Source of the DNA: Mycobacterium kubicae
GTDB taxonomy: Bacteria; Actinomycetota; Actinomycetes; Mycobacteriales; Mycobacteriaceae
Direction of reading: 5' to 3'
DNA: 64,000 bases
NCBI RefSeq assembly: GCF_015689175.1
Contig: NZ_CP065047.1
Location: 3,286,001-3,350,000 of the forward strand
The first letter of the stretch is position 1. Each line of letters starts with the position of its first letter. The notes beneath the pieces are model-generated. The model had not been told where the DNA came from and searched no databases. It saw only the letters and a program-made list of their open reading frames with translations. Positions 23,525-34,943 of this stretch are shown piece by piece. The position numbers and the translations under genes are program-made.

Positions 23525-24768
23525 ACCTCCGGATTCGGTCGAAAACGAACTGTCAGCTCACTACCCCGCAATTGGGCATCCAACACTGTGCATCTGCGTA
23601 AGACTGACGCCAATTTGACTCTGCGGCGCATTCCGCCGGCGCTGATGATCAGATCGTCGTCGGCCCGGCCCAGGGTCAGGTTTCCGGGATCGAGTTGGGG
23701 CAACGCTAGTCGCAGTCGGTACACAGAATCCAGTCCCGATCCGGATTCGAGGTCCACGGTCGGCCGCAACGGGCCGGGCGGCGCCCCGCCGCGCCGCCGC
23801 CGGGCACTGTCGAGCAGTTCGCCCAGCGCCTTCGGGCCGATCGGCTCACCGGCCAGATGCGGCACCAGCACCAGCGCGATTTCGCCGATGGTGTGGTCGA
23901 GTTCGTCGAGCACCGACCGCTGCTCGGCGATGCGTTCGGCATACCAGTAGAAGGCCGGGTGGTCGGGCAGGCTGTGGTACTCGTAGGTCTCGTCTTGCAG
24001 CAGCACCTGGTTGACCACCAGCTCCTCGACGCGAACACCCATCAGCGCCAAGGAGCCCAGAGTCCGCGCCGCCTCGGCCGCGACCACCCGCTCCGGGGTG
24101 AGCACCAAGTGCGCACTGACCAAGTCCGGGTCGGTGAGCAGGGAGCTGAGCCGATCGACGGCGGCGTCGGTGCGCTCCAACAGCTCCACCACCGCGGCCG
24201 ACCGCCCGTCGTCGGCGCCGGTACTGAGCCGGCGATGACGCGGCCAGGCGCGTTCGACGTACAAGCCGAACGTCGCCGGCAGGGTCAACATCCGCAGCGC
24301 GTCGGCGGTCGAGGCGCAGTCGACCACAATGCGGTCCCATCGCCCCGCCGTGGCGAGCTGCCCGACAGCGTGCAGTCCCAACACTTCCTGGATGCCGGGC
24401 AGCGCCGAAATTTCTTCGGGCGCAATGCTGCTCAGCTCCGATTCGGGAAACCGCCGGTCCAGCGCGTCGACGACGTCGCGCCAGCGTTCCTCGAGCAGCG
24501 CGAGCGTGTCCAGGGCCAGCGCGTCCAACAGGCCGTCACCGGCGTCGTCGGCCAACACTCGAACGGGATCCCCGCTACCGGTCGGCGGGACCGCAACACC
24601 CAGCACATCACCGAGCGAGTGCGCCTGGTCGGTGGACACCACCAGCACGCGTTGACCGGCACCGGCGTCACCAACCGCGGTGGCGCACGCCAGGGTGGAC
24701 TTTCCTACCCCGCCTTTACCGACAAACAGACTGATCCGCGCCGGGGTGGGCGAACCGGACTCACTCAG
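23512..24768 (-). CDS. ArsA/GET3-like ATPase (Rv2184c-like), apparent CTG start
   Basis: P-loop ATPase of the ArsA/Get3 (SIMIBI) class. The deviant Walker A LFVGKGGVGKST lies near residues 14-25, followed by VLVVSTDQAHSLGDVLG (A'/switch I). A later segment, VVNQVLLQDETYEY, and a beta-rich C-terminal domain complete about 418 residues. In frame with the P-loop the only upstream codons before a TGA are non-start codons and one CTG (24768), which overlaps the end of the SRPBCC gene. The first ATG/GTG/TTG in frame lies after the P-loop and would remove it. CTG initiation with translational coupling is therefore proposed. Cargo is unknown; tail-anchored protein or lipid handling is speculative. 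Confidence 0.82.
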   Translation of the reverse strand: MSESGSPTPARISLFVGKGGVGKSTLACATAVGDAGAGQRVLVVSTDQAHSLGDVLGVAVPPTGSGDPVRVLADDAGDGLLDALALDTLALLEERWRDVVDALDRRFPESELSSIAPEEISALPGIQEVLGLHAVGQLATAGRWDRIVVDCASTADALRMLTLPATFGLYVERAWPRHRRLSTGADDGRSAAVVELLERTDAAVDRLSSLLTDPDLVSAHLVLTPERVVAAEAARTLGSLALMGVRVEELVVNQVLLQDETYEYHSLPDHPAFYWYAERIAEQRSVLDELDHTIGEIALVLVPHLAGEPIGPKALGELLDSARRRRGGAPPGPLRPTVDLESGSGLDSVYRLRLALPQLDPGNLTLGRADDDLIISAGGMRRRVKLASVLRRCTVLDAQLRGSELTVRFRPNPEVWPK

Positions 24769-25198
24769 CCTCGACTCGTTTCTTCAGATCCTTCAACGCG
24801 GTGTCGGTCAACCTGCGCTCGGCTTTGCGCTTGAGCAGCCCTATCATCGGAACGGCCAGATCGACCGTGAGCTGGTAGGTGACCTCGGTGCCAGAATTCT
24901 TGGCCGCCAACGAATACGTGCCATCGAGGGACTTCAACAGCGAACTGGAGACCAGCGTCCAGCTCAGCGATTTGCGATCGGCGGGCCACTGGTAGGACAT
25001 CACCATCGTGTCTTTGATGACGCCGGCGTCCATCACGAAGCGAACGGTCTTGGGATAGCCGTCGGCGTCTCGCTCCTGCACTTCGGCTTCCTTGTATTCC
25101 GAGATCCAATCCGGGTAGGACTCGATGTCGGCGATGACCTCCAACACGGTGTCTGGATCCGCTTCGATGTAGATGGTCTGCGTCGTCTTCTCCGCCAC
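24761..25198 (-). CDS. SRPBCC/polyketide cyclase-like lipid-binding protein (TB16.3-like)
   Basis: A 145-residue START-domain-like (SRPBCC) protein: MAEKTTQTIYIEADPDTVLE at the N-terminus, DIESYPDWISEYKEAEV, then an amphipathic C-terminal helix (LLKRKAERRLTDTALKDLKK). The fold encloses a hydrophobic cavity and usually binds lipids or aromatic polyketides. It corresponds to the M. tuberculosis Rv2185c product, TB16.3. The stop overlaps the presumed CTG start of the ATPase gene, so expression is coupled. The ligand is unknown. Confidence 0.9.
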   Translation of the reverse strand: MAEKTTQTIYIEADPDTVLEVIADIESYPDWISEYKEAEVQERDADGYPKTVRFVMDAGVIKDTMVMSYQWPADRKSLSWTLVSSSLLKSLDGTYSLAAKNSGTEVTYQLTVDLAVPMIGLLKRKAERRLTDTALKDLKKRVEAE

Positions 25199-25273
25199 CT
25201 GGCTACTTCCCTCTCCCCGTGCGGGTGTTGATTGCCGGAGAGAAACGGTCCTCTCCCAGCCCAGCTGATCCGG

Positions 25274-25666
25274 CTAAACTACCGGAGAAACACCGACCGG
25301 ACGTGACTCTTCCAGCGTCGTTTTCACCTCGAATGCCATATTCTTGCCCGCCACTCGTCGGCGGTGCGTCATCTTGGCCAGGTTCATCCGGGCCAATTGC
25401 CATGCCGCTACACCGGTCGGTTCGGCGTGCAAGAAATAATGCAGGATGACCCCGCCCAGCGAGGGTTCCAGCCACACTTCCATGGTGCCGGTCAGGGCGC
25501 CGGTGACGGCCCACCTGATGCCCTTTTCGCCGCGGTCCTCGGTGACCTGCAGCCGCAGATCGGGCCACCACCGGTTCCACTTGGACGGATCCGCGATCGC
25601 CGCGCCGACCCGCGCGCCGTCGGCGGCGACGTACGTCTCGTCGGCGATCTGGATGCTGTTCACCAT
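25274..25666 (-). CDS. SRPBCC-like conserved protein (Rv2186c-like)
   Basis: A 130-residue protein related to the SRPBCC superfamily. The sequence includes SIQIADETYVAADGARVGAA, then WNRWWPDLRLQVTEDRGEKG and GTMEVWLEPSLGGVILHYFL, a pattern of beta strands with Trp pairs. It is the second such protein in this cluster and is separated from the first by 75 bp on the same strand. The ATG-GTG pair at the start follows a weak purine-rich site; upstream in-frame codons would add 13 unrelated residues. A role in lipid metabolism is inferred from neighbours only. Confidence 0.86.
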   Translation of the reverse strand: MVNSIQIADETYVAADGARVGAAIADPSKWNRWWPDLRLQVTEDRGEKGIRWAVTGALTGTMEVWLEPSLGGVILHYFLHAEPTGVAAWQLARMNLAKMTHRRRVAGKNMAFEVKTTLEESRPVGVSPVV

Positions 25667-25718
25667 CTCAGCTTCACATATGAACGGGCGACTCCTCCGG
25701 GCCACCCTGCAGCCCAGT

Positions 25719-25724
25719 TAGGCT
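25719..25724 (+). promoter_or_regulatory. Possible -10 element of fadD15
   Basis: TAGGCT fits TANNNT and lies 36 nt before the fadD15 GTG, giving a leader of about 30 nt. That leader contains GCGAGG near the start codon as ribosome binding site. No clear -35 element is seen. Confidence 0.35.
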
Positions 25725-25760
25725 GGGCAGCAATAGCCAGCCCTTTAGCGAGGTCATCCA

Positions 25761-27563
25761 GTGCGTCAGTACAGCGTCCCTGCCCGCTTTTCCGTCGACG
25801 AGCACGACAGCGTCGCCGCCGTGGTGTTCGAGCACGAGCGAGACGATCCCGACTACGTCATCTACCAGCGCTTGATCGACGGCGAGTGGACCGACGTCAC
25901 GTGCGCCGAGGCCGCCGAGCAAATCCGCGCCGCCGCACTGGGTTTGATAGCGCTGGGCGTGCAGGCCGGTGACCGGGTGTCCATCTTCTCGGCCACCCGC
26001 TACGAGTGGGCGATCCTGGACATGGCGATTTTGGCGGTGGGCGGGGTCACCGTGCCGATCTATGAGACGTCGTCGGCCGAGCAGGTGCGCTGGGTGCTGC
26101 AGGACTCCGAGGCGGTGCTGGCGTTCGCCGAGACCGACGCCCACGCGGCAATGGTCACCGAGCTCGCCGGTGACCTGCCCGCCCTCCGACGGGTGCTGCA
26201 CATCGACGGGTCGGGCCCCAAGGCGCTCGACCAGCTGGTCGAGGCGGGCGCCGAGGTCGATGCGGGTGAGGTGACCGCCCGCCTGAAGGAGCTGCGGTCG
26301 GAAGACCCGGCCACGCTGATCTACACCTCGGGTACCACCGGGCGCCCCAAGGGCTGCCAGCTCACCCACTCCAACCTGCTCTACGAGATCCGCGGCACCC
26401 AAGAGTGCCTGCCGACGCTGTTGACCACCGGTCAGCGGCTGCTGGTGTTCTTGCCCCTGGCCCACGTGCTGGCGCGGGCGCTGACCTTGTCGGCCTACAC
26501 CAGCAAGGTGACCGTCGGCTTCACCAGCGACATCAAAAACCTGCTGCCGATCTTCGCGGTGTTCAAGCCGACGGTCGTGGTGTCGGTGCCGCGTGTGTTC
26601 GAGAAGGTGTACAACACCGCCGAGCAGAATGCCGCCAACGACGGCAAGGGGCCCATTTTCAAGGCCGCCGCGCAAACCGCGGTGGACTGGAGCCGTGCCC
26701 ACGACGAGGGCAAGCCCGGTCTGGTGCTGCGCGCCAAGCACGCGGTGTTCGACCGGCTGGTCTACAGCAAGCTGCGCGCGGCGCTGGGCGGTGACTGCCA
26801 CGCAGCCGTCTCGGGTGGGGCACCGCTAGGCGCCCGCCTCGGCCACTTCTACCGCGGCGCCGGGGTCACGGTCTACGAGGGCTACGGCCTGACCGAGACC
26901 AGCGCGGCGGTGACCGTCAACCAGGTCAACGGCCTCAAGATCGGGACCGTCGGCAAGCTGGTGCCCGGCAACAGCCTGCGCATCGCCGAGGACAAAGAGT
27001 TGCTGGTGCGCGGCGGCGTGGTGTTCGGCGGCTACTGGCGCAACGAGCAGGCCACCGCGGACGCGTTCACCGATGGCTGGTTCCGCACCGGTGACCTGGG
27101 TGCGGTCGACGAAGACGGCTTCGTGACCATCACCGGCCGCAAGAAGGAACTCATCGTCACCGCGGGCGGAAAGAATGTGGCCCCCGCCGTGCTCGAGGAC
27201 CAGTTGCGCTCGCATCCGCTGATCAGCCAGGCCATGGTGGTCGGCGACAACAAGCCGTTCATCGGCGCGCTGATCACCATCGACCCCGAAGCGTTCGACG
27301 GCTGGAAGGAACGCAACAGCAAATCCGCCGGCGCGACGGTGGGCGACCTGACCAGCGACCCCGACCTCGTCGCCGAGGTGGACGCGGCCGTCAAGCAGGC
27401 CAACCTGCAGGTGTCCAACGCGGAGTCGATCCGCAAGTTCCGGATTTTGCCGGTCGACTTCACCGAGGACACCGGCGAGCTGACGCCGACGATGAAGGTC
27501 AAGCGCAACGTGGTGGCCGAGAAGTTCGCCTCCGACATCGAGGCGATCTACGACAAGGGCTAG
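25761..27563 (+). CDS. fadD15: Long-chain fatty acyl-CoA ligase FadD15
   Basis: ANL-superfamily adenylate-forming enzyme that activates long-chain fatty acids as acyl-CoA. The 600-residue length matches the orthologue. The AMP-binding signature is [20 protein letters not shown], followed by [12 protein letters not shown] and the hinge region [15 protein letters not shown]. The lysine-bearing C-terminal motif is [12 protein letters not shown]. The GTG start has a GAGG site 7 nt upstream. The stop shares CTAG with the stop of the convergent pimB gene. Neighbouring acyltransferase and PIM synthesis genes suggest a supply of acyl-CoA to envelope lipids. Confidence 0.96.
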   Translation: MRQYSVPARFSVDEHDSVAAVVFEHERDDPDYVIYQRLIDGEWTDVTCAEAAEQIRAAALGLIALGVQAGDRVSIFSATRYEWAILDMAILAVGGVTVPIYETSSAEQVRWVLQDSEAVLAFAETDAHAAMVTELAGDLPALRRVLHIDGSGPKALDQLVEAGAEVDAGEVTARLKELRSEDPATLIYTSGTTGRPKGCQLTHSNLLYEIRGTQECLPTLLTTGQRLLVFLPLAHVLARALTLSAYTSKVTVGFTSDIKNLLPIFAVFKPTVVVSVPRVFEKVYNTAEQNAANDGKGPIFKAAAQTAVDWSRAHDEGKPGLVLRAKHAVFDRLVYSKLRAALGGDCHAAVSGGAPLGARLGHFYRGAGVTVYEGYGLTETSAAVTVNQVNGLKIGTVGKLVPGNSLRIAEDKELLVRGGVVFGGYWRNEQATADAFTDGWFRTGDLGAVDEDGFVTITGRKKELIVTAGGKNVAPAVLEDQLRSHPLISQAMVVGDNKPFIGALITIDPEAFDGWKERNSKSAGATVGDLTSDPDLVAEVDAAVKQANLQVSNAESIRKFRILPVDFTEDTGELTPTMKVKRNVVAEKFASDIEAIYDKG

Positions 27564-28705
27564 CGGCTGGCCAGCAGGCCCGCCAGGCGGGTGGCCAGCG
27601 TGTCCCAGCGCCACTGGGACCGCACCCAGTCCCGGCCGGCGGCGCCCATCGCGGCCGCCCGGTCGGCGTCGGTCAGCAGTTCGGTGATCGCTTCGGCGAC
27701 CTCGGCTGTCGAGTTGCCGTCGATGACCAGCCCGGTCTTGTTGTGCTGCACCGCTTCTGGCGCGCCACCGGAATCGCCGGCGACCACCGGCACCCCGGTG
27801 GCCGAGGCTTCCAGGAACACGATGCCCAATCCTTCGACGTCCATGCCGCCGCCCCGGGTACGGCATGGCATCGCGAAGACGTCGGCCATGGCATGGTGGG
27901 CGGGCAGTTCGGCGCCCGGCACGCCGCCGGTGAAGGTGACGTGTTCGGCCACCCCGCAGTCGTGCGCCAGCTTGCGCAACGTGTCGAGGTAGGGGCCGCC
28001 GCCGACGATGACCAGCGCGGCGCCGTCGACCCGGCGCCGGACGGCACTGAGCGCCTTGATCAGCATGTCCTGGCCTTTGCGCGGCACCAGCCGGGACACG
28101 CACACGATGGTCGGCCGCTCGCCCAGGCCGTAACGCTGCCGCAACTCGGCCCGGGCGGACGCATCCGGGTGGAACCGGTCGCTGTCCACGCCGGGCGGCA
28201 GGTATTCCAGGGAGGCGGCGGGCCCGAACGCGGGCGCGAAGCGCGAGCGCGTGTAGCGGCTGACGAAGGTCACCACGTCGGTGCCCTCGCCGATACGCCG
28301 CAGCACCGACCGCGCGACCGGAAGCATCGACCAGCCGACCTCGTGGCCGTGGGTGCTGGCCAGCACCCGGGTCGCTCCGGCTTGCCGGGCCCGCGGCGCC
28401 AGCAGCGCCAGCGGCGCGGCGGCGCCGAACCAGACGGTGTCGATGCCGTGCTCGGCGATGAGCCGCCGCATCCGGCCCTCGACCGTCGGAACGGGCAGCA
28501 TCAGCGTGCCCGGATGACGCACCACGCGGTAGCCGCGCGCCGCGGCCACCTCGTCGAAGTCCTTGTCGCCCTTCCACTTCGGCGCATAGACCGTGACATC
28601 GTGCAGTCCGGCGTCGACCAGCAGACCGACGAACTCACCCAGGTAGGACTGGATGCCGCCGCGTCGGGGCGGAAAGTCGTTGGTTACCAGCAGCACCCGG
28701 CTCAC
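27560..28705 (-). CDS. pimB: GDP-mannose-dependent phosphatidyl-myo-inositol monomannoside alpha-1,6-mannosyltransferase PimB'
   Basis: GT4 (GT-B fold) cytoplasmic glycosyltransferase that adds the second mannose to PIM1, giving PIM2, the root of PIMs, LM and LAM. The 381-residue sequence starts [20 protein letters not shown] (donor loop GGIQ), with [22 protein letters not shown] and the acidic E-x7-E type motif [20 protein letters not shown]. The GTG start aligns with the family N-terminus; the frame extends upstream through the next gene but that part is not homologous. It is convergent with fadD15. Confidence 0.96.
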   Translation of the reverse strand: MSRVLLVTNDFPPRRGGIQSYLGEFVGLLVDAGLHDVTVYAPKWKGDKDFDEVAAARGYRVVRHPGTLMLPVPTVEGRMRRLIAEHGIDTVWFGAAAPLALLAPRARQAGATRVLASTHGHEVGWSMLPVARSVLRRIGEGTDVVTFVSRYTRSRFAPAFGPAASLEYLPPGVDSDRFHPDASARAELRQRYGLGERPTIVCVSRLVPRKGQDMLIKALSAVRRRVDGAALVIVGGGPYLDTLRKLAHDCGVAEHVTFTGGVPGAELPAHHAMADVFAMPCRTRGGGMDVEGLGIVFLEASATGVPVVAGDSGGAPEAVQHNKTGLVIDGNSTAEVAEAITELLTDADRAAAMGAAGRDWVRSQWRWDTLATRLAGLLASR

Positions 28706-28715
28706 TGGCGAAAGG

Positions 28716-29600
28716 TTACCGGTCCAGCCATCGCTGCCAGCCCACCAGCAAGCCCGCGGGGTCGGTGCCCAGTACGTCGCGGATGGCGGTCGGGACGTCG
28801 GTATGCCCGATGCCGCAGGCGGCCAGATACAGCGCACGCAGCTTCGCCGCGCCGTAGGCGTCGGCGACGAACCGGGTGAACCACCACGCCCGGTCGTAGG
28901 CCAGCGAGCGCTGCGGTCCGGGGGTGTCCAGGTCGCTGTCCGAGGGCAATTTTGCCGCCGCGGACGCCGCATCCGGGGGCAGCGCTGCGCGGGGCCGGGC
29001 GACGAAGTCGGCGACTCCCTCGGTGAGCCACCGCGGGGCATCGGTCGCGGTGTCCACCCGCGCCGCGTAGTGGAAAAGCTCGTGCGACAACACAATTCGC
29101 AGTGCAGCGGCCGTCATGTTCGCCGCCCCGGGCGCGAATACGATCCGCTGATCGACCGCCGTGCGACTGGCGATGTCGACACGTTCGACGACCGTCACGG
29201 CCGCGATGTCAGTCCACTGCGACGCCGGTCCCCCGCCGGCGGCGGCGCGGAATTGCTCGTCGGTGCCGGCGGCGACGACCGAGATTTCGCGCGACCAGTC
29301 CGCGCCCCAGAACGTGACGACGTCGTCGATGGCGGGGCCCATGTCGGCCGCCACCCGCAACAGCAGCGAGCCGGTGCTCGGGCCGCCGAGGTTCTCGAGG
29401 CGGATGGTGCGGCCTGCGACGACCAACGGTTGGGGCCCTGGTTGCCGCGTGGCTGGGAGGAGGGCCGCGCCGGCGATCAGCTCACCAGCGAAGACGCACG
29501 CCAGCAGCAGCGGCAGCCAGCGCCGGACTCGCAGTCCGGCGGGCCGGTCAGTAGCGGCGGGCGTCGTAGATCGGGCCGCCGGCGCCCATCGGCACCACAC
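28716..29600 (-). CDS. Predicted membrane-anchored zinc metallopeptidase (Rv2189c-like)
   Basis: A protein of about 294 residues with an N-terminal signal anchor (RRWLPLLLACVFAGELIAGA) and an external domain. That domain contains SHELFHYAARVD (an HExxH zinc motif) followed about 20 residues later by WLTEGVADFVA, whose Glu is the expected third ligand of a gluzincin (peptidase MA-like). The role is unknown; proximity to ripC and pimB suggests the cell envelope. The start is unclear: GTG 29600 overlaps the ripC end by 53 bp, and no other ATG, GTG or TTG occurs before the signal anchor. Confidence 0.82.
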   Translation of the reverse strand: MWCRWAPAARSTTPAATDRPAGLRVRRWLPLLLACVFAGELIAGAALLPATRQPGPQPLVVAGRTIRLENLGGPSTGSLLLRVAADMGPAIDDVVTFWGADWSREISVVAAGTDEQFRAAAGGGPASQWTDIAAVTVVERVDIASRTAVDQRIVFAPGAANMTAAALRIVLSHELFHYAARVDTATDAPRWLTEGVADFVARPRAALPPDAASAAAKLPSDSDLDTPGPQRSLAYDRAWWFTRFVADAYGAAKLRALYLAACGIGHTDVPTAIRDVLGTDPAGLLVGWQRWLDR

Positions 29601-30702
29601 GCACCGGTTGGCCGAAGGTGGACGAGTGAACCATCATGCCGTCGCCCACGTAGATGCCGGTGTGGGAGGCGTCGGAGTAGAAGGTCAGCACGTCACCGGG
29701 CTGCAAGTCGGACAGGTTGACCGGCTGACCACCATGGGCCAGCGCCTGGCTGGAGTGCGGCAACGCGATGCCGGCCTGCTGGAACGCCCACATCACCAGC
29801 CCGGAGCAGTCGAACCCGCCCGGTGCGGCGCCACCCCACACGTACGGCGAGCCGACCTGGGTCAACGCGGCCTGCACCACCGTGGCGCGGTCACCGCCGC
29901 CACCTTCACCGGGCACCGTGAACCCGGGCGCCCCGCCCGGTTGCGGACCTTCACCGGGTGGCTGCCCCTCGGCCGGCGGCGCACCCGGGGGTGCCGCCTC
30001 GGGCGCGGGAGCGGGGCCGCCGGCAAGCCCGGCCGGGACCTGGCCGGGGTCGGCGAGCGCGGTGCGCTGCTCGGGGGTCAGGGCCTGGTACTGGGACTTC
30101 ACCACGGCGATCTGTACCTGCAACTGGCTTTGCTTGTGCTGCAAGCTGGCCCGTACTGCTGCGGCCTGCTCGGCGGCGGCTTTGGCGTCGGCGGCGGACT
30201 TGGCCGACTCCTGCTCAGCCTTCGCGGCCTGCTCGCCCGCAGCCTTGAATTCGGCCATCTGCGTTGACATTTGACGCGCCATCACGCGCTGCACCGACAT
30301 CCGGTCGATCAGCAGCTGCGGTGACTCCGCGGTCAGAATGGCGGCCATGCCGTCGGTGCGGCCACCCATGTAGGTGGCGGCGGCCAGCTTGTTGACCGCG
30401 GTCTGGAACGTCGCCAGGCGCGCTTTGGCGGCATCGGCGGCGGCCAGATCCTCCACGTGCTTCTTGTCGGCCGCCTGCTGGGCTGCCAGCTTGGCGCCCA
30501 AGTCGAGCTCGGCGCTGTGCATGGCCTCGGTGGTCTGCTCGGCCTGCCGGGACAGCTCGTTGAGCTTCGCCAGCGCGTCCTGGGCAGGATCGGCAAGCGC
30601 ATTCGCAGCCAAAATCCCGGACAACGCGGTGAAGCTCGCTAACGAACCGATGGCGGACCGCTTGATTGCGCGCGCGATCGAATGCCTACAGTCGAGCCTC
30701 AA
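29548..30702 (-). CDS. ripC: NlpC/P60 peptidoglycan endopeptidase RipC
   Basis: Secreted D,L-endopeptidase that cleaves the peptide stem of peptidoglycan. An N-terminal signal (SLASFTALSGILAANALA) is followed by a long Ala/Gln/Glu-rich coiled coil (about residues 40-220), then a Pro/Gly/Glu linker. The C-terminal NlpC/P60 domain has the catalytic Cys in GGFDCSGLVMWAF and the His in SHTGIYVGDG, with a further His in MMVHSSTFG. The 384 residues match M. tuberculosis Rv2190c. The start is TTG, supported by AAGGAAG 6 nt upstream. In mycobacteria FtsX has been shown to activate RipC through its coiled coil. Confidence 0.94.
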   Translation of the reverse strand: MRLDCRHSIARAIKRSAIGSLASFTALSGILAANALADPAQDALAKLNELSRQAEQTTEAMHSAELDLGAKLAAQQAADKKHVEDLAAADAAKARLATFQTAVNKLAAATYMGGRTDGMAAILTAESPQLLIDRMSVQRVMARQMSTQMAEFKAAGEQAAKAEQESAKSAADAKAAAEQAAAVRASLQHKQSQLQVQIAVVKSQYQALTPEQRTALADPGQVPAGLAGGPAPAPEAAPPGAPPAEGQPPGEGPQPGGAPGFTVPGEGGGGDRATVVQAALTQVGSPYVWGGAAPGGFDCSGLVMWAFQQAGIALPHSSQALAHGGQPVNLSDLQPGDVLTFYSDASHTGIYVGDGMMVHSSTFGQPVRVVPMGAGGPIYDARRY

Positions 30703-30724
30703 GATTTGCTTCCTTAAACGGCCG

Positions 30725-30742
30725 TCGACGTTTAGTCGTCGA
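30725..30742. promoter_or_regulatory. Inverted repeat in the ripC leader
   Basis: TCGACG-TTTAGT-CGTCGA is a perfect 6-bp inverted repeat 22 bp upstream of the ripC start, in a 183-bp region that is noticeably AT-richer than its surroundings. It may form a small leader hairpin or be an operator. A CGTAACC heptamer just upstream resembles half of the published MtrA site, but the second half is missing, so regulation by MtrA is only a possibility. Confidence 0.35.
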
Positions 30743-30885
30743 TCTGGGTTTAGGTCTCAAACAGGTTACGAAACGATATCGACGTTTGTCCAAAGCAGGG
30801 AGTTAAGAAAATGGGTAGAATTCTGTCATTTCTCTGTGGAACGGTTTAGTGCTTTTCGCCTGGCGCTCAACACCATACATGTTCG

Positions 30886-31140
30886 CTAGGCCACCCCTGG
30901 CGCACGGTCGCGGCGGATCGGCACCAGCCGCAGTCGCGGCGCCAACCCCGCATCGGCGAGCGCTTCCAACGCGACTTGCTCATCGTACGAAAGGGTTTCG
31001 GGCACACCGAGCAACACACTGACGACGCAGTCGCGGCACCCAGGCCCCCGCACCGCGCAATCGTCGCAGTCGATCACCACCGGCTCACCCGGCTTGCCCC
31101 TGGCGCCTCCCGCGCATTCGGGGCCGCTGGCATGTGACAT
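30886..31140 (-). CDS. Small Cys-rich conserved actinobacterial protein
   Basis: An 84-residue protein containing [20 protein letters not shown]: two CxxC pairs flanking a ten-residue loop, with another Cys near the N-terminus (PECAGG). This suggests a zinc or Fe-S site. The C-terminal half ([19 protein letters not shown]) looks helical. The ATG has only a weak purine-rich site upstream. It sits alone between ripC and the divergent nuclease gene. I recognise the CDxCAVRGPxCxDC pattern as recurring in actinobacteria but know no function. Confidence 0.78.
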   Translation of the reverse strand: MSHASGPECAGGARGKPGEPVVIDCDDCAVRGPGCRDCVVSVLLGVPETLSYDEQVALEALADAGLAPRLRLVPIRRDRAPGVA

Positions 31141-33093
31141 CTCCTGAGTCCTCTCATTCGGTTCGTCCGGTTTTCCTCGAGCAATTCCGAACGCTCGGTC
31201 GGGGCTGCGTGTCGAACGCTAACTGCGAGCACCGACAAGCCCGCCCGGCGTGGGAAACCGGGGCTGTCGGTGCGCATGCCTAACGTCACCGCCATGGGCG
31301 TGACCGGTGCGACTCAGCTGAGCTTCGCGCAGGTGGACGGCTGGGACGGCGCCGCGGAACAGTCGCTGCACGACACCACCTTCGTCGTGGTGGACCTGGA
31401 GACCACCGGCGGCCGCGCGAGCGGCACCGACGCCGCCGCGGCCGACGCCATCACCGAGATCGGCGCGGTCAAGGTGCGCGGCGGGGCGGTCCTGGGTGAA
31501 TTCGCCACCCTGGTCGACCCGCAACGCAGCATCCCGCCCCAGATCGTCCAACTGACCGGCATCACCACGGCAATGGTGTGTGACGCGCCCACGATCGATG
31601 CGGTCCTGCCGATGTTTCTCGAGTTCGCCGGTGACGCCATCCTGGTCGCGCACAACGCCGGCTTCGACATCGGATTCCTGCGCGCCGCGGCCCAACGGTG
31701 CAACATCGCCTGGCCCCGGCCACGGGTGTTGTGCACGGTTCGGCTGGCGCGGCGGGTGTTGAGCCGGGAAGAGGCGCCCAGCGTGCGGCTGGCGTCGCTG
31801 GCCAAGCTGTTCGCCGTCACTACCCAGCCCACCCACCGGGCACTGGACGACGCTCGCGCGACCGTCGACGTATTGCACGCACTCATCGAGCGAGTGGGCA
31901 ACCAGGGCGTGCACACCTATGCCGACCTGCGCGCCTACCTGCCCGACGTCACCCCGGCCCAGCGGCGCAAGCGGGTGCTCGCCGAGCGCCTGCCGCGGCG
32001 GCCGGGGGTGTATCTGTTCCGCGGACCGTCCGGTGAAGTGCTGTACGTCGGAACCGCGGTGGACCTGCGCCGGCGGGTGAACCAGTACTTCAACGGCAGC
32101 GATCCGCGGGGCCGGATGAAGGAGATGGTCGCCCTGGCCAGCGCCGTCGACCATGTCGAATGCGCCCATGCGCTGGAAGCAGGCGTGCGGGAGCTGCGGC
32201 TGCTGGCCGCCCACGCCCCGCCCTACAACCGCCGGTCGAAATTTCCGCACCGGTGGTGGTGGGTGGTGCTCAGCGACGAGGCGTTCCCGCGGCTGTCGGT
32301 GGTCCGCAATCCCCGCCACGACCGAGTCATCGGCCCGTTTCGCTCGCGCGCCGACGCCGCGGACACCGCGGCGCTGCTGGCCCGGTACACCGGCATCCGC
32401 ACCTGCACCAAGCGCCTGGGGCGTTCGGCGCTGCACGGACCGGACTGCCCGCGGGTCGAAGTGTCACCCTGCCCGGCGGCCCGCGATGTGACCCCCACCC
32501 AGTACGCCGCCGCGACGGTGCGGGCGCTGGCGTTGACCGACGGAGCCGACAACGCCGCGCTCGCGGCGGCCGTCGAGCAGGTCAATCAACTGGCCGAGCG
32601 CCGACACTACGAAAGCGCGGCACGGCTGCGCGACCACATCGCCACCGCCATCGAGATGCTGTGGCGCGGCCAGCGCCTGCGCGCGCTGGCGCGGCTGCCC
32701 GAGTTGATCGCCGCGGCCCCGGACGGTAGCGGCGGCTATCACCTCGCCGTCGTCCGCCACGGTCAACTCGCCGCGGCCGGCGCCGCCGGGCGCGGAGTAC
32801 CGCCGATGCCGGTGGTCGAGGCGATCACGGCGGGGGCGCAGACGGTGCTGCCGACCCCGGCACCACTGGGCGGCGCGCTGGTCGAGGAAACCGCGCTGGT
32901 CACCCGCTGGCTGACGACGCCGGGTGTGCGCATCGTGCGGGTCACCGGCGACGAGTCCGACGACGGTTGGTGTTCACCGCTGCGGTCGGCAGGCCCGTGG
33001 GCCGCGTGGGCGGCCTCGGCGCGATCGGCGCGGATCGCCGCCGAGCAGGCCGTTGATAGTCGAACTAGCCGAGTAGGCCGGGGCAGCGGGCAC

Positions 33094-34903
<1,810 letters not shown>

Positions 34904-34943
34904 GCTCGCGGCTCCGAATACAGCTATGAACAGGAGTGCTCGG

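Noticed and set aside
30600..30900. Possible ydaO (c-di-AMP) riboswitch ahead of ripC
   Set aside because: Actinobacterial wall hydrolase genes can carry one, but the 183-bp leader is too short and I could not find the conserved ydaO core.
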